From positions 552-12,535 of the forward strand of contig DHKA01000074.1 in assembly GCA_002404605.1 (NCBI GenBank): a stretch of 11,984 nt of DNA. The letters are read 5' to 3'. The position numbers were made by a program, and so were the translations under genes. Position 1 is the stretch's first letter, and every line of letters begins with the position of its first letter. The stretch comes from Clostridiales bacterium UBA4706. GTDB taxonomy: Bacteria; Bacillota; Clostridia; Oscillospirales; Oscillospiraceae. Under the pieces are notes generated by a model. That model saw only the letters and a program-made list of their open reading frames with translations. It had not been told where the DNA came from and ran no database searches. Below are positions 1-6,771 of the stretch, one piece after another.

Positions 1-189
1 AAAGGCGAGGTAAGAGCTCACCCACCGTCCGGAGACGGAACGGTGCTGTAAACTCTATTCGGAGCAACGCCGTGGAGGGACATACGACCGGCCCGGTCGT
101 CCCATGGAGGCGGCTGGAACGTATCGGCAACGGTGCGTCTAGATAGATGGCTGCGCAGACAGAACCCGGCTTACAGGCTTTCTCTCTTC
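1..189 (+). ncRNA. rnpB: RNase P RNA (type A), 3' portion, 5' end outside window
   Basis: This is the catalytic RNA of RNase P, which removes the 5' leader from precursor tRNAs. Several conserved blocks of bacterial type A RNA appear in the right order. GAGGTAAGAGCTCACC is at 7-22, followed by a P12-like hairpin at 23-45. Next come GTAAACTC (48-55) and CGGAGCAA (60-67). A hairpin with arms 84-90 and 94-100 follows, then the nearly universal 3' block GACAGAACCCGGCTTA (158-173). The end near 189 is inferred: AGGCTTTCTCTCTT should be the 3' strand of helix P1, but its partner strand lies outside the window. A terminator follows immediately. The gene converges on the lipoprotein gene and the long minus-strand operon. 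The identity is secure; only the exact 3' end is uncertain. Confidence 0.95.
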
Positions 190-191
190 AT

Positions 192-233
192 AAAACACCC
201 CGCCGATCCGTTCGTGTTCGGCGGGGTGTTTTT
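192..233 (+). terminator. Bidirectional intrinsic terminator between rnpB and the lipoprotein gene
   Basis: Positions 192-206 (AAAACACCCCGCCGA) and 218-232 pair perfectly as a 15-bp GC-rich stem with an 11-nt loop. On the + strand the stem runs into TTTTT and ends rnpB. Read on the minus strand it also ends in a short T run (TTTT), so it probably terminates the convergent lipoprotein transcript too. That gene's TGA stop (233-235) touches the base of the stem. The hairpin is seen directly; action in both directions is inferred from its symmetry. Confidence 0.92.
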
Positions 234-511
234 CACTTTTTCACTGTATCGTCCGTCGCCTTGGCGGAAGCGAACGGTTTAGCCGACGTGTCCGCCATCG
301 GCGTCTGCGTGGGGACAACGCCGGTATCGTCGTCGGTGATGATACCGTCATCATCGTTTACGATCCCGTCGTTCATGTCCGGCGTCGCAGTCATCGGGCT
401 GCCCGAAGGCATCGGCGCATTCGTCGCCGCCGGCTTATCCGCCGCGCCGCACGCACAGAGCGAAACCGCCAGCGCCGCGAGCGCAAGAATATATACGATC
501 CACTTTTTCAT
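233..511 (-). CDS. Small acidic lipoprotein of unknown function
   Basis: The product has 92 residues and I do not recognise a family. Its N-terminus is a lipoprotein signal peptide: KK at 2-3, a hydrophobic core at about 4-18, and a lipobox L-C-A-C with the lipidated cysteine at 21. It should therefore be exported and anchored to the outer face of the membrane. The mature part (about 71 residues) is low in complexity. A Pro/Ala/Ser/Met-rich linker (25-46) is followed by an acidic repeat (47-66: NDGIV, NDDDGII, TDDDTGVV) and a Thr/Ala/Lys tail. The start is well supported: AGGAGG at 519-524 lies 7 nt before the ATG. A possible promoter (TTGCGT, 16 nt, AATAAT) overlaps the leuS terminator but is weak, so expression could also come from read-through. 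The acidic repeat might bind cations, but it does not fit the EF-hand spacing. Confidence 0.82.
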   Translation of the reverse strand: MKKWIVYILALAALAVSLCACGAADKPAATNAPMPSGSPMTATPDMNDGIVNDDDGIITDDDTGVVPTQTPMADTSAKPFASAKATDDTVKK

Positions 512-571
512 GCGAAATCCTCCTAAACAAGAAATCTGCCGTTAGTATGCCGTATTATTTCGGATTTATTA

Positions 572-610
572 CAAAACGCAATGCGCCCGAAAAAACTTCG
601 GGCGCATTGC
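572..610 (-). terminator. Intrinsic terminator downstream of leuS
   Basis: The arms 597-610 and 578-591 form a perfect 14-bp stem (GCAATGCGCCCGAA and its complement) around a 5-nt loop. On the minus strand this is followed by GTTTTGT (571-577). It begins 6 nt after the leuS TAA stop and so marks the end of the long minus-strand operon. On the + strand no comparable T run follows. Confidence 0.9.
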
Positions 611-616
611 TGAAAT

Positions 617-3031
617 TTATTTCTTCGACTTGAGGATGAAGTTGATGAGCTTATTGGGAACATTGATCGTCTTGACGATCTCCATGCCCTCCACATAGCC
701 CGCGATCTTCTTGTCCGCGAGAGCGGCAGCGGAAACGACCTCCACGGTGCTGTCCGCCGGGACAACTACCGTGCTGCGGAGTTTGCCGTTGATCTGCACG
801 GCGATGGTCTTTTCGGTATCGACCATCTTTGCCTCGTCGTGCTCCGGCCATTCGGCCTCGCTCGCAAGACCTTCAAAGCCCTGGATCTGCCAAAGCTCCT
901 CGCAGATGTGCGGCGCGAAGGGAGAGAGAAGCTGCAGCAGCACGCGGATATCGCCGCGGGTCGGCTTCTTGGAGTAGAACTGATTGACGAGCGACATGAG
1001 CTGCGCGATGGCGGTGTTGAACTTCATCTCGTCGATATCGGAACTCACCTTCTGGATAGCGCGGTGGATCTCCTTCTCGTTATCCTTGGAGATCTCGTCG
1101 CCGGTGAGCGGCTCGCTTGCGAGATTCCACACACGGTCAAGGAACCGGCGGCAGCCCGCCACGGCGTTGCTCGACCATGCGGCAGCCTTCGTGAAATCGC
1201 CGATGAACATGATGTACACACGCAGCGTATCCGCGCCGTACTGCTCGACGATGTCGTTCGGGTTTACGACGTTGCCGCGGGACTTGGACATCTTTTCGCC
1301 GCCCTCGCCGAGGATCATGCCGTGGCTCGTGCGCTTGGCATACGGCTCCTTCGTCGGGACAAGGCCCTCATCATAGAGGAACTTGTGCCAGAAACGGGAA
1401 TAGAGCAGATGGAGCGTCGTGTGTTCCATGCCGCCGTTGTACCAGTCCACGGGCGACCAGTATTTGAGAGCTTCGGGACTGGCAAACGCCTCTTTGTTGT
1501 GGGGATCCATGTAGCGCAGGAAGTACCACGAGGAACCCGCCCACTGCGGCATGGTGTCGGTCTCGCGCTGGGCCGCGCCACCGCACTTCGGGCAGGTCGT
1601 GTTGACCCAATCGGTGATTTTGGAGATGGGCGATTCACCGTCGTCTGTCGGCTCATAGCTTTCGACCTGCGGGAGAAGGAGCGGAAGCTGATCCTCCGGC
1701 AGCGGAACCCAGCCGCACGTCGGACACTTCACCATCGGGATGGGCTCGCCCCAGTAGCGCTGGCGGGAGAACACCCAGTCGCGCAGCTTGAAGTTCGTCT
1801 TGGGATGGCCGATTCCCTCGTCCGTCACCCACTTCTTCATGGCGGGAATGGCATCCTTCACGGTCATGCCGTTGAGGAAGCCGGAATTCACCATAATGCC
1901 GGTGTCGTCCTTGAGCGTAAAGGCCTCTTTGGTAATATCGCCGCCCTGCACGACCTCGATGATCGGCAGGCCGAACTTTGTGGCAAACTCCCAGTCGCGC
2001 TGGTCGTGGCCCGGAACTCCCATGACGGCGCCGGTGCCGTAGCTCATAAGAACGTAGTCTGAGACAAAGATGGGGATCTCTTCCTTTGTCGCGGGGTTGA
2101 CAGCGCGGACGCCTTCCAGCCGCACGCCGGTCTTATCCTTGTTGAGCTCGCTGCGCTCAAAATCGGACTTGTGCGCGGCGTCCTCACGGTAGGTTGCCAC
2201 GGCTTCCCAATTCGTGAGCTTATCCTTCCATGTATCGAGGATCGGGTGCTCCGGAGAGAGGACCATATACGTCACGCCGAAGAGCGTATCGCAGCGGGTG
2301 GTGTAAACGGTGAGAGAGTCGCCGAGCGTCGTGCCGAAGGTGAGCTCCGCGCCCTCGCTGCGGCCGATCCAGTTGCGCTGCTGGATCTTCACGCGGGGGA
2401 TGAAGTCCACATCGTCCAGATCGTCGATCAGGCGGTCGGCGTACTTCGTGATGGCGAGCATCCACTGGCTCTTCTCGCGGCGGACGACCGGGCTTCCGCA
2501 GCGTTCACACACGCCGTCCACGACCTCTTCGTTTGCAAGCACGCACTTGCAGCTTGTGCACCAGTTGACCGGCATGGAGGCTTTGTACGCAAGCCCCTTT
2601 TTGTACATCCGCAGAAAGATCCACTGCGTCCACTTGTAATACTCAGGATCGGTCGTATCCACAACGCGGTCCCAGTCGAACGAGTAGCCGAGCATATGCA
2701 GCTGCTTTTCAAAGTTGGCAATATTCTGCTTCGTCACGATGGACGGATGCACATGGTTTTTGATGGCATAGTTCTCCGTGGGCAGACCAAAGGCGTCATA
2801 GCCGATGGGGAAAAGAACGTTGTAGCCCTGCATCCGCTTGCGGCGGCAGATGACGTCCATCGCCGTAAACGGGCGCGTATGACCGACGTGCAGGCCCTGT
2901 CCGGACGGATACGGGAACTCGATCAAGCCGTAAAACTTCGGCTTGTCCGAGCCGGTAACGGCGCGGCCGCTCTTATGCTCGACCCAGTATTTCTGCCATT
3001 TCTTTTCGATTTCTGCGTAATTGTACTCCAT
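617..3031 (-). CDS. leuS: Leucyl-tRNA synthetase
   Basis: This class I aminoacyl-tRNA synthetase charges tRNA-Leu with leucine, using ATP, in the cytoplasm. It has 804 residues, the usual bacterial length. The HIGH-type motif is HVGH (48-51) and the KMSKS motif is at 580-584. A zinc domain with two CxxC pairs (C158/C161 and C175/C178) lies in the insertion, and two more CxxC pairs occur at 436-439 and 480-483. The CP1 editing domain shows TTRCDTLFG (244-252) and GVPGHDQRDWEF (338-349). WAGSSWYFLRY (498-507) and an anticodon-binding region follow. The open frame extends upstream, but the ATG at 3031 begins the family's N-terminus (MEYNYAEIEKKWQKYW) and has AGGGGGGA 10 nt upstream. The gene starts 31 nt after rsfS and is last in the operon. 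No T-box leader fits in front of it. TTRCDT and GVPGHD differ from the common TTRPDT and GVPAHD. Confidence 0.98.
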   Translation of the reverse strand: MEYNYAEIEKKWQKYWVEHKSGRAVTGSDKPKFYGLIEFPYPSGQGLHVGHTRPFTAMDVICRRKRMQGYNVLFPIGYDAFGLPTENYAIKNHVHPSIVTKQNIANFEKQLHMLGYSFDWDRVVDTTDPEYYKWTQWIFLRMYKKGLAYKASMPVNWCTSCKCVLANEEVVDGVCERCGSPVVRREKSQWMLAITKYADRLIDDLDDVDFIPRVKIQQRNWIGRSEGAELTFGTTLGDSLTVYTTRCDTLFGVTYMVLSPEHPILDTWKDKLTNWEAVATYREDAAHKSDFERSELNKDKTGVRLEGVRAVNPATKEEIPIFVSDYVLMSYGTGAVMGVPGHDQRDWEFATKFGLPIIEVVQGGDITKEAFTLKDDTGIMVNSGFLNGMTVKDAIPAMKKWVTDEGIGHPKTNFKLRDWVFSRQRYWGEPIPMVKCPTCGWVPLPEDQLPLLLPQVESYEPTDDGESPISKITDWVNTTCPKCGGAAQRETDTMPQWAGSSWYFLRYMDPHNKEAFASPEALKYWSPVDWYNGGMEHTTLHLLYSRFWHKFLYDEGLVPTKEPYAKRTSHGMILGEGGEKMSKSRGNVVNPNDIVEQYGADTLRVYIMFIGDFTKAAAWSSNAVAGCRRFLDRVWNLASEPLTGDEISKDNEKEIHRAIQKVSSDIDEMKFNTAIAQLMSLVNQFYSKKPTRGDIRVLLQLLSPFAPHICEELWQIQGFEGLASEAEWPEHDEAKMVDTEKTIAVQINGKLRSTVVVPADSTVEVVSAAALADKKIAGYVEGMEIVKTINVPNKLINFILKSKK

Positions 3032-3062
3032 AACGGTATGTCCCCCCTGCCCTCTCTTGTAT

Positions 3063-3416
3063 TTAAAGGAAGTCTTTATAGTCGATCTTTTCCGCGTCAG
3101 ACCACAGGCGGTCGAGCGAGTAAAACGAGCGCATTTCCTCGGAGAAAATGTGAACGACGACGCAGCCGAAGTCGAGCAGCGTCCAGCCGCCGGAACGGTA
3201 CCCCTCGCGGCGCAGCGGCGGTTCGCCTGCCTGCGAGAGGACCTTGTCCACCTCATCGGCCAGCGTCTTCCCGTGCGTGGAGTTGCCGGCGGTGCAGAGA
3301 ATGAAGTAATCGGCCAGAACCGTTACTTTGTCGGTCTTTAAGATCTGAATATCGCGGGCGAGCTTGTCGTCCAGCGCTTTTACTGCGAGATGAGCGATTT
3401 CCTTGGAAGTGAGCAT
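3063..3416 (-). CDS. rsfS: Ribosome silencing factor RsfS
   Basis: RsfS (YbeB/Iojap, DUF143) binds ribosomal protein uL14 on the 50S subunit and blocks joining to 30S, which lowers translation when nutrients are scarce. The product has 117 residues. Family marks are ADYFIL (35-40) and the block EGYRSGGWTLLDFGCVVVHI (71-90), followed by a Phe-Tyr/Leu-Trp-Asp tail. Two in-frame ATGs exist. The ATG at 3425 sits directly against the AGAAAGG sequence (3426-3432), whereas the ATG at 3416 has 9 nt of spacing, so 3416 is preferred. The longer form would add only three residues (MRH). The gene lies between the LCP gene and leuS. In Bacillus the homologue yqeL directly follows yqeK, so here the LCP gene interrupts that pair. 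Confidence 0.95.
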   Translation of the reverse strand: MLTSKEIAHLAVKALDDKLARDIQILKTDKVTVLADYFILCTAGNSTHGKTLADEVDKVLSQAGEPPLRREGYRSGGWTLLDFGCVVVHIFSEEMRSFYSLDRLWSDAEKIDYKDFL

Positions 3417-3451
3417 ATGCCGCATCCTTTCTCTTTTGTATGCGCCGGGCG

Positions 3452-4705
3452 TCAGCCGGCAAAATAGTCGTAAAAGGTGTAAATATCCGGAATACTGCCG
3501 GTCGTGGAGGTAAAGTTCGTCCCGTCAAAGCTGAGCACGTCCAGATTGGCCGCGGTAACATCCACGGTAAACGGGTTGAGATACGTGTTGATCATATCCA
3601 GCCATGGCTCGAGCTGAATGCTGACATACGATCCGCCGCGGATATACACGGAATCATAAGGGAGCGTATAGAAGTTGATGTCCTCCGAGCGCATTTTGAG
3701 AAATTCCTGCGCATAGAACGCGATGTTGCCGCTCGAAAGGTTCGTATCGGTATTGTCGATAACGAGGCTGATGATCTGTGGCAGATTGGAGATGTTGCCA
3801 AGCTGCAGCACCTGCTTGACAAGCGCGTTAAGGAAAGCGTGCTGCGTTTCGATCCGACCGATATCGCCGTTTGGGTAGCCGGTGCCGTCGTTGTTCTGGC
3901 GGAAGCGCACGACCTGCTCGCACTGATCACCGTTCAGAAGCTGATAGCCGGGGGAAAGCGAGATATAGAGATCCTGTTCGGGATCGTCGTAGTACATATA
4001 GATCGGGACATCGAAATACACACCGCCAATGCAGTCAATGATCTGTTGGAACACATATGTGTTCACAACCGCATAGCTGTCGATCCCGAAGCCGACAAGG
4101 TCCTCGATCTCCGCAACAAGACCGTCAATGCCTGCGCTGCCGTATACGGAGTTGATCTTTTTCACTGCCCACGGAACATTGACGAGCGTGTCGCGGGGTA
4201 TGCTCACAATGTTCGCTGTGTGGTTATTGCAGTCAAAGCGGGCTACCATAATGGTGTCCGTATTGAGTCCGACGCGGTCGCGGCCGACAATGAGCAGCGT
4301 ATAAACATTCTCCTTGCGCTGCGCGCTCTCTTCCTCTGGCGTTGGCGACGGAGAGGCTGTCGGCGTTGCACTCGGCTGCGCCGTTGCTCCGGCGGGCATG
4401 GATGGCGCGGCTGTCGCTTCTGGTGTCGCCGTTTCCTGGGTTTTCAGTCCGGAATTATCGGTTTCCGGCGCAGTTGACCAGATGCTGTAAGCAAGGAGCA
4501 CCAGAAGAAGCAGCGCAAGAATACTGGCGATCACGATCAGCGTAACTGTGAACGCGCGAGCTTTTTTCTTTTCGGACGGTTTCTTTTTCCGTCCGTCCGT
4601 TTCCCCGGAGAGAGTTTCCATTCGGTGGGCAAAGCTCTCTGTTTCAGTGTCTTTCTTTCTTGCGGCGTTTTCGTGAGCGCCGCCCTTGCGGGAAAAAATA
4701 CTCAT
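3452..4705 (-). CDS. LytR-CpsA-Psr (LCP) family cell-wall polymer ligase
   Basis: LCP proteins transfer lipid-linked anionic polymers such as teichoic acids or capsule onto peptidoglycan, outside the membrane. The 417-residue product begins with a basic cytoplasmic tail (1-50), then one membrane helix (about 51-76) and a Thr/Pro/Ala/Ser linker (79-125). The LCP domain starts near 134. It shows YTLLIVGRD (135-143), NTDTIMVARFD (148-158), VSIPRDT (167-173), KKINSVYG (182-189), GYQLLNGDQ (253-261), VVRFR (265-269) and DIGRIETQ (281-288). The Asp and Arg residues that bind metal and pyrophosphate in this family appear to be present. The chosen ATG lies 10 nt after the nadD-yqeK stop. It has AGAAGAGG only 3 nt upstream, and a longer frame without a better ribosome site exists. 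The LCP fold is certain, but the polymer it handles cannot be told. Confidence 0.94.
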   Translation of the reverse strand: MSIFSRKGGAHENAARKKDTETESFAHRMETLSGETDGRKKKPSEKKKARAFTVTLIVIASILALLLLVLLAYSIWSTAPETDNSGLKTQETATPEATAAPSMPAGATAQPSATPTASPSPTPEEESAQRKENVYTLLIVGRDRVGLNTDTIMVARFDCNNHTANIVSIPRDTLVNVPWAVKKINSVYGSAGIDGLVAEIEDLVGFGIDSYAVVNTYVFQQIIDCIGGVYFDVPIYMYYDDPEQDLYISLSPGYQLLNGDQCEQVVRFRQNNDGTGYPNGDIGRIETQHAFLNALVKQVLQLGNISNLPQIISLVIDNTDTNLSSGNIAFYAQEFLKMRSEDINFYTLPYDSVYIRGGSYVSIQLEPWLDMINTYLNPFTVDVTAANLDVLSFDGTNFTSTTGSIPDIYTFYDYFAG

Positions 4706-4715
4706 AGACCTCTTC

Positions 4716-5870
4716 TCAATTCTGTGTTTGCAGCCAGCAGAGCGTTTCCGCTGACCTCGGGTGTGGCTGAAAACCGCGGCGGCGAACATCGTCCATGCTC
4801 ATTTGGAGCGCCTCGATCATCGCGCCATCCAAATCGGCAAAGGCGAGTGAGCGAACGCGCTCCACACCGGGAAAGGCGCGTGTCGGCTCAATGAAATCTG
4901 CAAGATAAACGATTTTATCGAGCGTCGTCATACCGGGGCAGCCGGTCGTATGCCATTCGATCGCGGAAAAAATGTTGTCCGGCACACCAAAATGCTCACG
5001 TGCGAAGCACGCGCCGGTACGTGCATGAAGGATCAGCGGAGCAGCACGCTCATACGCATCCAGCACAATACCATATTTTTCTACAAGACGCAACTGTTCA
5101 TCCGTCGATAGCTTTTTTGTGATGTCATGCAGGATTCCCGCTTCCGCCGCGTCCTCCGGGTTCTCGCCCCAGCGCAGCGCCAGCCGCACCGCCGTTTCCT
5201 CGCAGCCGCGCACATGCGGTATGCGCGTAGGCTTGAGATAAGCGTCCGCCTTTTCCCGCAGCCACGCAAGATCCGGCTTCGCATTGTACAGCCGGCAGCG
5301 GATGATCTCGGAGTACACCGCGTCGAAGAGCCGGTCCGCGCCGCCGCGGTGCGGCAGCGCCGCGCGGAGCGCCGTGGAATCCATCGGCAGGGGCGTTTTG
5401 GAAATGATCTCGATACGGGCGCGGTACGTACTGCGCAAATACGCCGCATACCGTTCGATCTCCGCCAAATCGCCGTCGGCACGCGGAAGAGCCGCGAGCG
5501 TGCAGAGCGAAAAGATCTCCCGGAACTCATGCCACTGTTCCATATAGAGAAGCATATCCGTTCCGACAAGAAAATATAGCGCTGCTCCCGGGTTCTCGCG
5601 TGATATCTCCCGCAGTGTGTCCACGGTATAGCTTTTCCCTTCGCGCTGCAACTCCATAGGCGTGACGTTCGCTTCCGGAAACGCCAGCTCGCACAGCCGA
5701 AGCCGTTCCTCCGCGCCCGGGCTTCCCTCCGCGAGCGCTTTGTGCGGCGGAATGCCCGCCGGAACAACGAGCATGCGATCTGCGCCAAGCGCTTCCGCAG
5801 CGCAGGAGAGCGCGTCAGCATGGCCGAGATGCGGCGGATTGAACGTCCCGCCATAGATCAAAAGACGCAT
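4716..5870 (-). CDS. nadD: Fused nicotinate-nucleotide adenylyltransferase and YqeK HD-domain Ap4A hydrolase
   Basis: The 384-residue protein joins two enzymes that are separate neighbouring genes in Bacillus. Residues 1 to about 196 are NadD, which makes nicotinate adenine dinucleotide from NaMN and ATP in NAD synthesis. The marks are GGTFNPPHLGH (7-17), PAGIPPHK (37-44), YTVDTL (81-86), VGTDM (102-106) and DSTALR (164-169). Residues from about 205 to 384 are YqeK, an HD-domain hydrolase shown in Firmicutes to cut diadenosine tetraphosphate symmetrically. Its metal ligands are visible: H219, the HD pair H248-D249, H282, H307 in EWHTTG, and D318/D325 in LDKIVYLADFIEP (317-329). There is no stop or frameshift at the joint, and both active sites look intact. 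The ATG follows yhbY by 6 nt. The ribosome site is weak (AAGGAAAGAAG inside the yhbY end), which suggests translational coupling to yhbY. Confidence 0.95.
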   Translation of the reverse strand: MRLLIYGGTFNPPHLGHADALSCAAEALGADRMLVVPAGIPPHKALAEGSPGAEERLRLCELAFPEANVTPMELQREGKSYTVDTLREISRENPGAALYFLVGTDMLLYMEQWHEFREIFSLCTLAALPRADGDLAEIERYAAYLRSTYRARIEIISKTPLPMDSTALRAALPHRGGADRLFDAVYSEIIRCRLYNAKPDLAWLREKADAYLKPTRIPHVRGCEETAVRLALRWGENPEDAAEAGILHDITKKLSTDEQLRLVEKYGIVLDAYERAAPLILHARTGACFAREHFGVPDNIFSAIEWHTTGCPGMTTLDKIVYLADFIEPTRAFPGVERVRSLAFADLDGAMIEALQMSMDDVRRRGFQPHPRSAETLCWLQTQN

Positions 5871-5876
5871 GGGCTT

Positions 5877-6188
5877 TTACTTCTTTCCTTTGCGGTCTTT
5901 TATTAGGACGATCTTAGGGTCCTTTTCGTTCTGTTTAAAAAGAACAAATTTGCTGCCGATGACCTGCACGCCGTCAGCGCTGCACGCCTCGCACAGCGCG
6001 TCGCACGCCTCCCGAGCCGACAGCAGGGAGTTATCCAGAACGCGGCCCTTGATAAGCTCGCGGGCGGCGAGCGCTTCCTCCGTCTGGCGGACAACGTTTT
6101 CGGTGATGCCGCTCTTACCGATCTGCAGCTCGGTATTCAGCGCCGCTGCCATGCCGCGCAGCTGCGCTCTCTGTTTACTGGTGATCAT
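5877..6188 (-). CDS. yhbY: YhbY-type (CRM domain) ribosome assembly RNA-binding protein
   Basis: YhbY/YqeI proteins bind precursor 50S particles and help mature 23S rRNA. The product has 103 residues, the normal length for a stand-alone CRM domain. It opens with MITSKQRAQLRGMA and contains LQIGKSGIT (21-29), the family's loop, usually GKGG, here GKSG. A VVRQTEEALAARELIKGRVL helix and a basic KDRKGKK tail follow. The frame is open 60 nt further upstream, but the ATG at 6188 is chosen because GGGAG (6196-6200) lies 7 nt before it and the protein then aligns with the family start. It overlaps the end of rdgB by 14 nt, so translation of the two is probably coupled. The position just before nadD matches yqeI-nadD in Bacillus. 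Confidence 0.93.
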   Translation of the reverse strand: MITSKQRAQLRGMAAALNTELQIGKSGITENVVRQTEEALAARELIKGRVLDNSLLSAREACDALCEACSADGVQVIGSKFVLFKQNEKDPKIVLIKDRKGKK

Positions 6189-6771
6189 AGTATTTCTCCC
6201 ATTTTTGTATGAATTGCGCCAGCGCATTTCCCCGGTGGGAAATCGCATTCTTTTCTTCCATCGTCAGCTCCGCCATGGATCGGTCAAACCCATCCGGCCG
6301 AAAGACCGGATCATAGCCGAACCCGTTCTCGCCGCGTGGCGAGAAAAGAATCGTACCCTCGCACGTTCCCTCGGCAGTAAGTACGTTGCCGTTCGGGAAA
6401 GCACAGCAGAGCGAGCAAACGAACCGCGCCGTGCGGTCCTCTCTCCCGCCGAGATTCCGAAGCAGGAGCTCATAGCGGTCGGTGTCGGAATCTGCATGGT
6501 TTCCGGTATAGCGCGCGGAATGCACGCCCGGCGCGCCGCCTAGCGCGTCCACGCAGAGGCCGGAATCGTCCGCGATGGCGGGAAGCCCCGTAGCATGCAT
6601 GACAGCTTCGGCCTTGATGCGGGCGTTTTCCGCGAATGTTTCGCCGGTCTCCTCGACCTCGTCCGTAAAGCCGGACTCGGCTTTGCTCAAAAGCTCCGCG
6701 CCGAAGTTTTCAAAAAGCGTGCGGAACTCCCGCAGCTTGTTCTTATTGTCGGATGCTAAAACGAGTTTCAT
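6175..6771 (-). CDS. rdgB: dITP/XTP pyrophosphatase (RdgB/HAM1 family)
   Basis: This cytoplasmic house-cleaning enzyme hydrolyses the non-canonical purine nucleotides dITP, ITP and XTP to monophosphates, keeping them out of DNA and RNA. The 198 residues match the family length. Motifs in order are LASDNKNKLREF (5-16), the catalytic ADDSGLCVDALGG (67-79), PGVHSARY (81-88), GENGFGYDPVF (147-157), ELTMEEKNAISHR (168-180). All the expected substrate- and Mg-binding residues appear to be present. The ATG overlaps the ftsY stop as ATGA (6768-6771), and GGAGG (6782-6786) lies 10 nt upstream inside ftsY, pointing to translational coupling. It also overlaps yhbY by 14 nt. Confidence 0.97.
   Translation of the reverse strand: MKLVLASDNKNKLREFRTLFENFGAELLSKAESGFTDEVEETGETFAENARIKAEAVMHATGLPAIADDSGLCVDALGGAPGVHSARYTGNHADSDTDRYELLLRNLGGREDRTARFVCSLCCAFPNGNVLTAEGTCEGTILFSPRGENGFGYDPVFRPDGFDRSMAELTMEEKNAISHRGNALAQFIQKWEKYYDHQ

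Noticed and set aside
48..55. Broken tRNA or other RNA at the left edge
   Set aside because: The ordered conserved blocks up to GACAGAACCCGGCTTA fit only RNase P RNA.
147..545. 132-codon + strand frame starting inside rnpB
   Set aside because: It starts in the conserved 3' part of RNase P RNA, runs through the terminator hairpin and is antisense to the lipoprotein gene, which has a far better start and signal peptide.
524..581. Promoter for the lipoprotein gene (TTGCGT, 16 nt, AATAAT, minus strand)
   Set aside because: The -35 matches only 3 of 6 positions and lies in the leuS terminator stem. It is too weak to annotate as a feature, though a promoter somewhere in this gap is plausible.
839..2062. 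407-codon + strand frame opposite leuS, with similar long + frames at 2171-3304, 3440-4477 and 6753-8048
   Set aside because: All are antisense shadows of leuS, rsfS, the LCP gene, ftsY and smc. Their translations are rich in His/Arg/Ala with no motif.
3032..3062. T-box leader or other riboswitch before leuS
   Set aside because: Only 31 nt separate rsfS and leuS, and they hold just a ribosome site. No T-box or specifier structure could fit.
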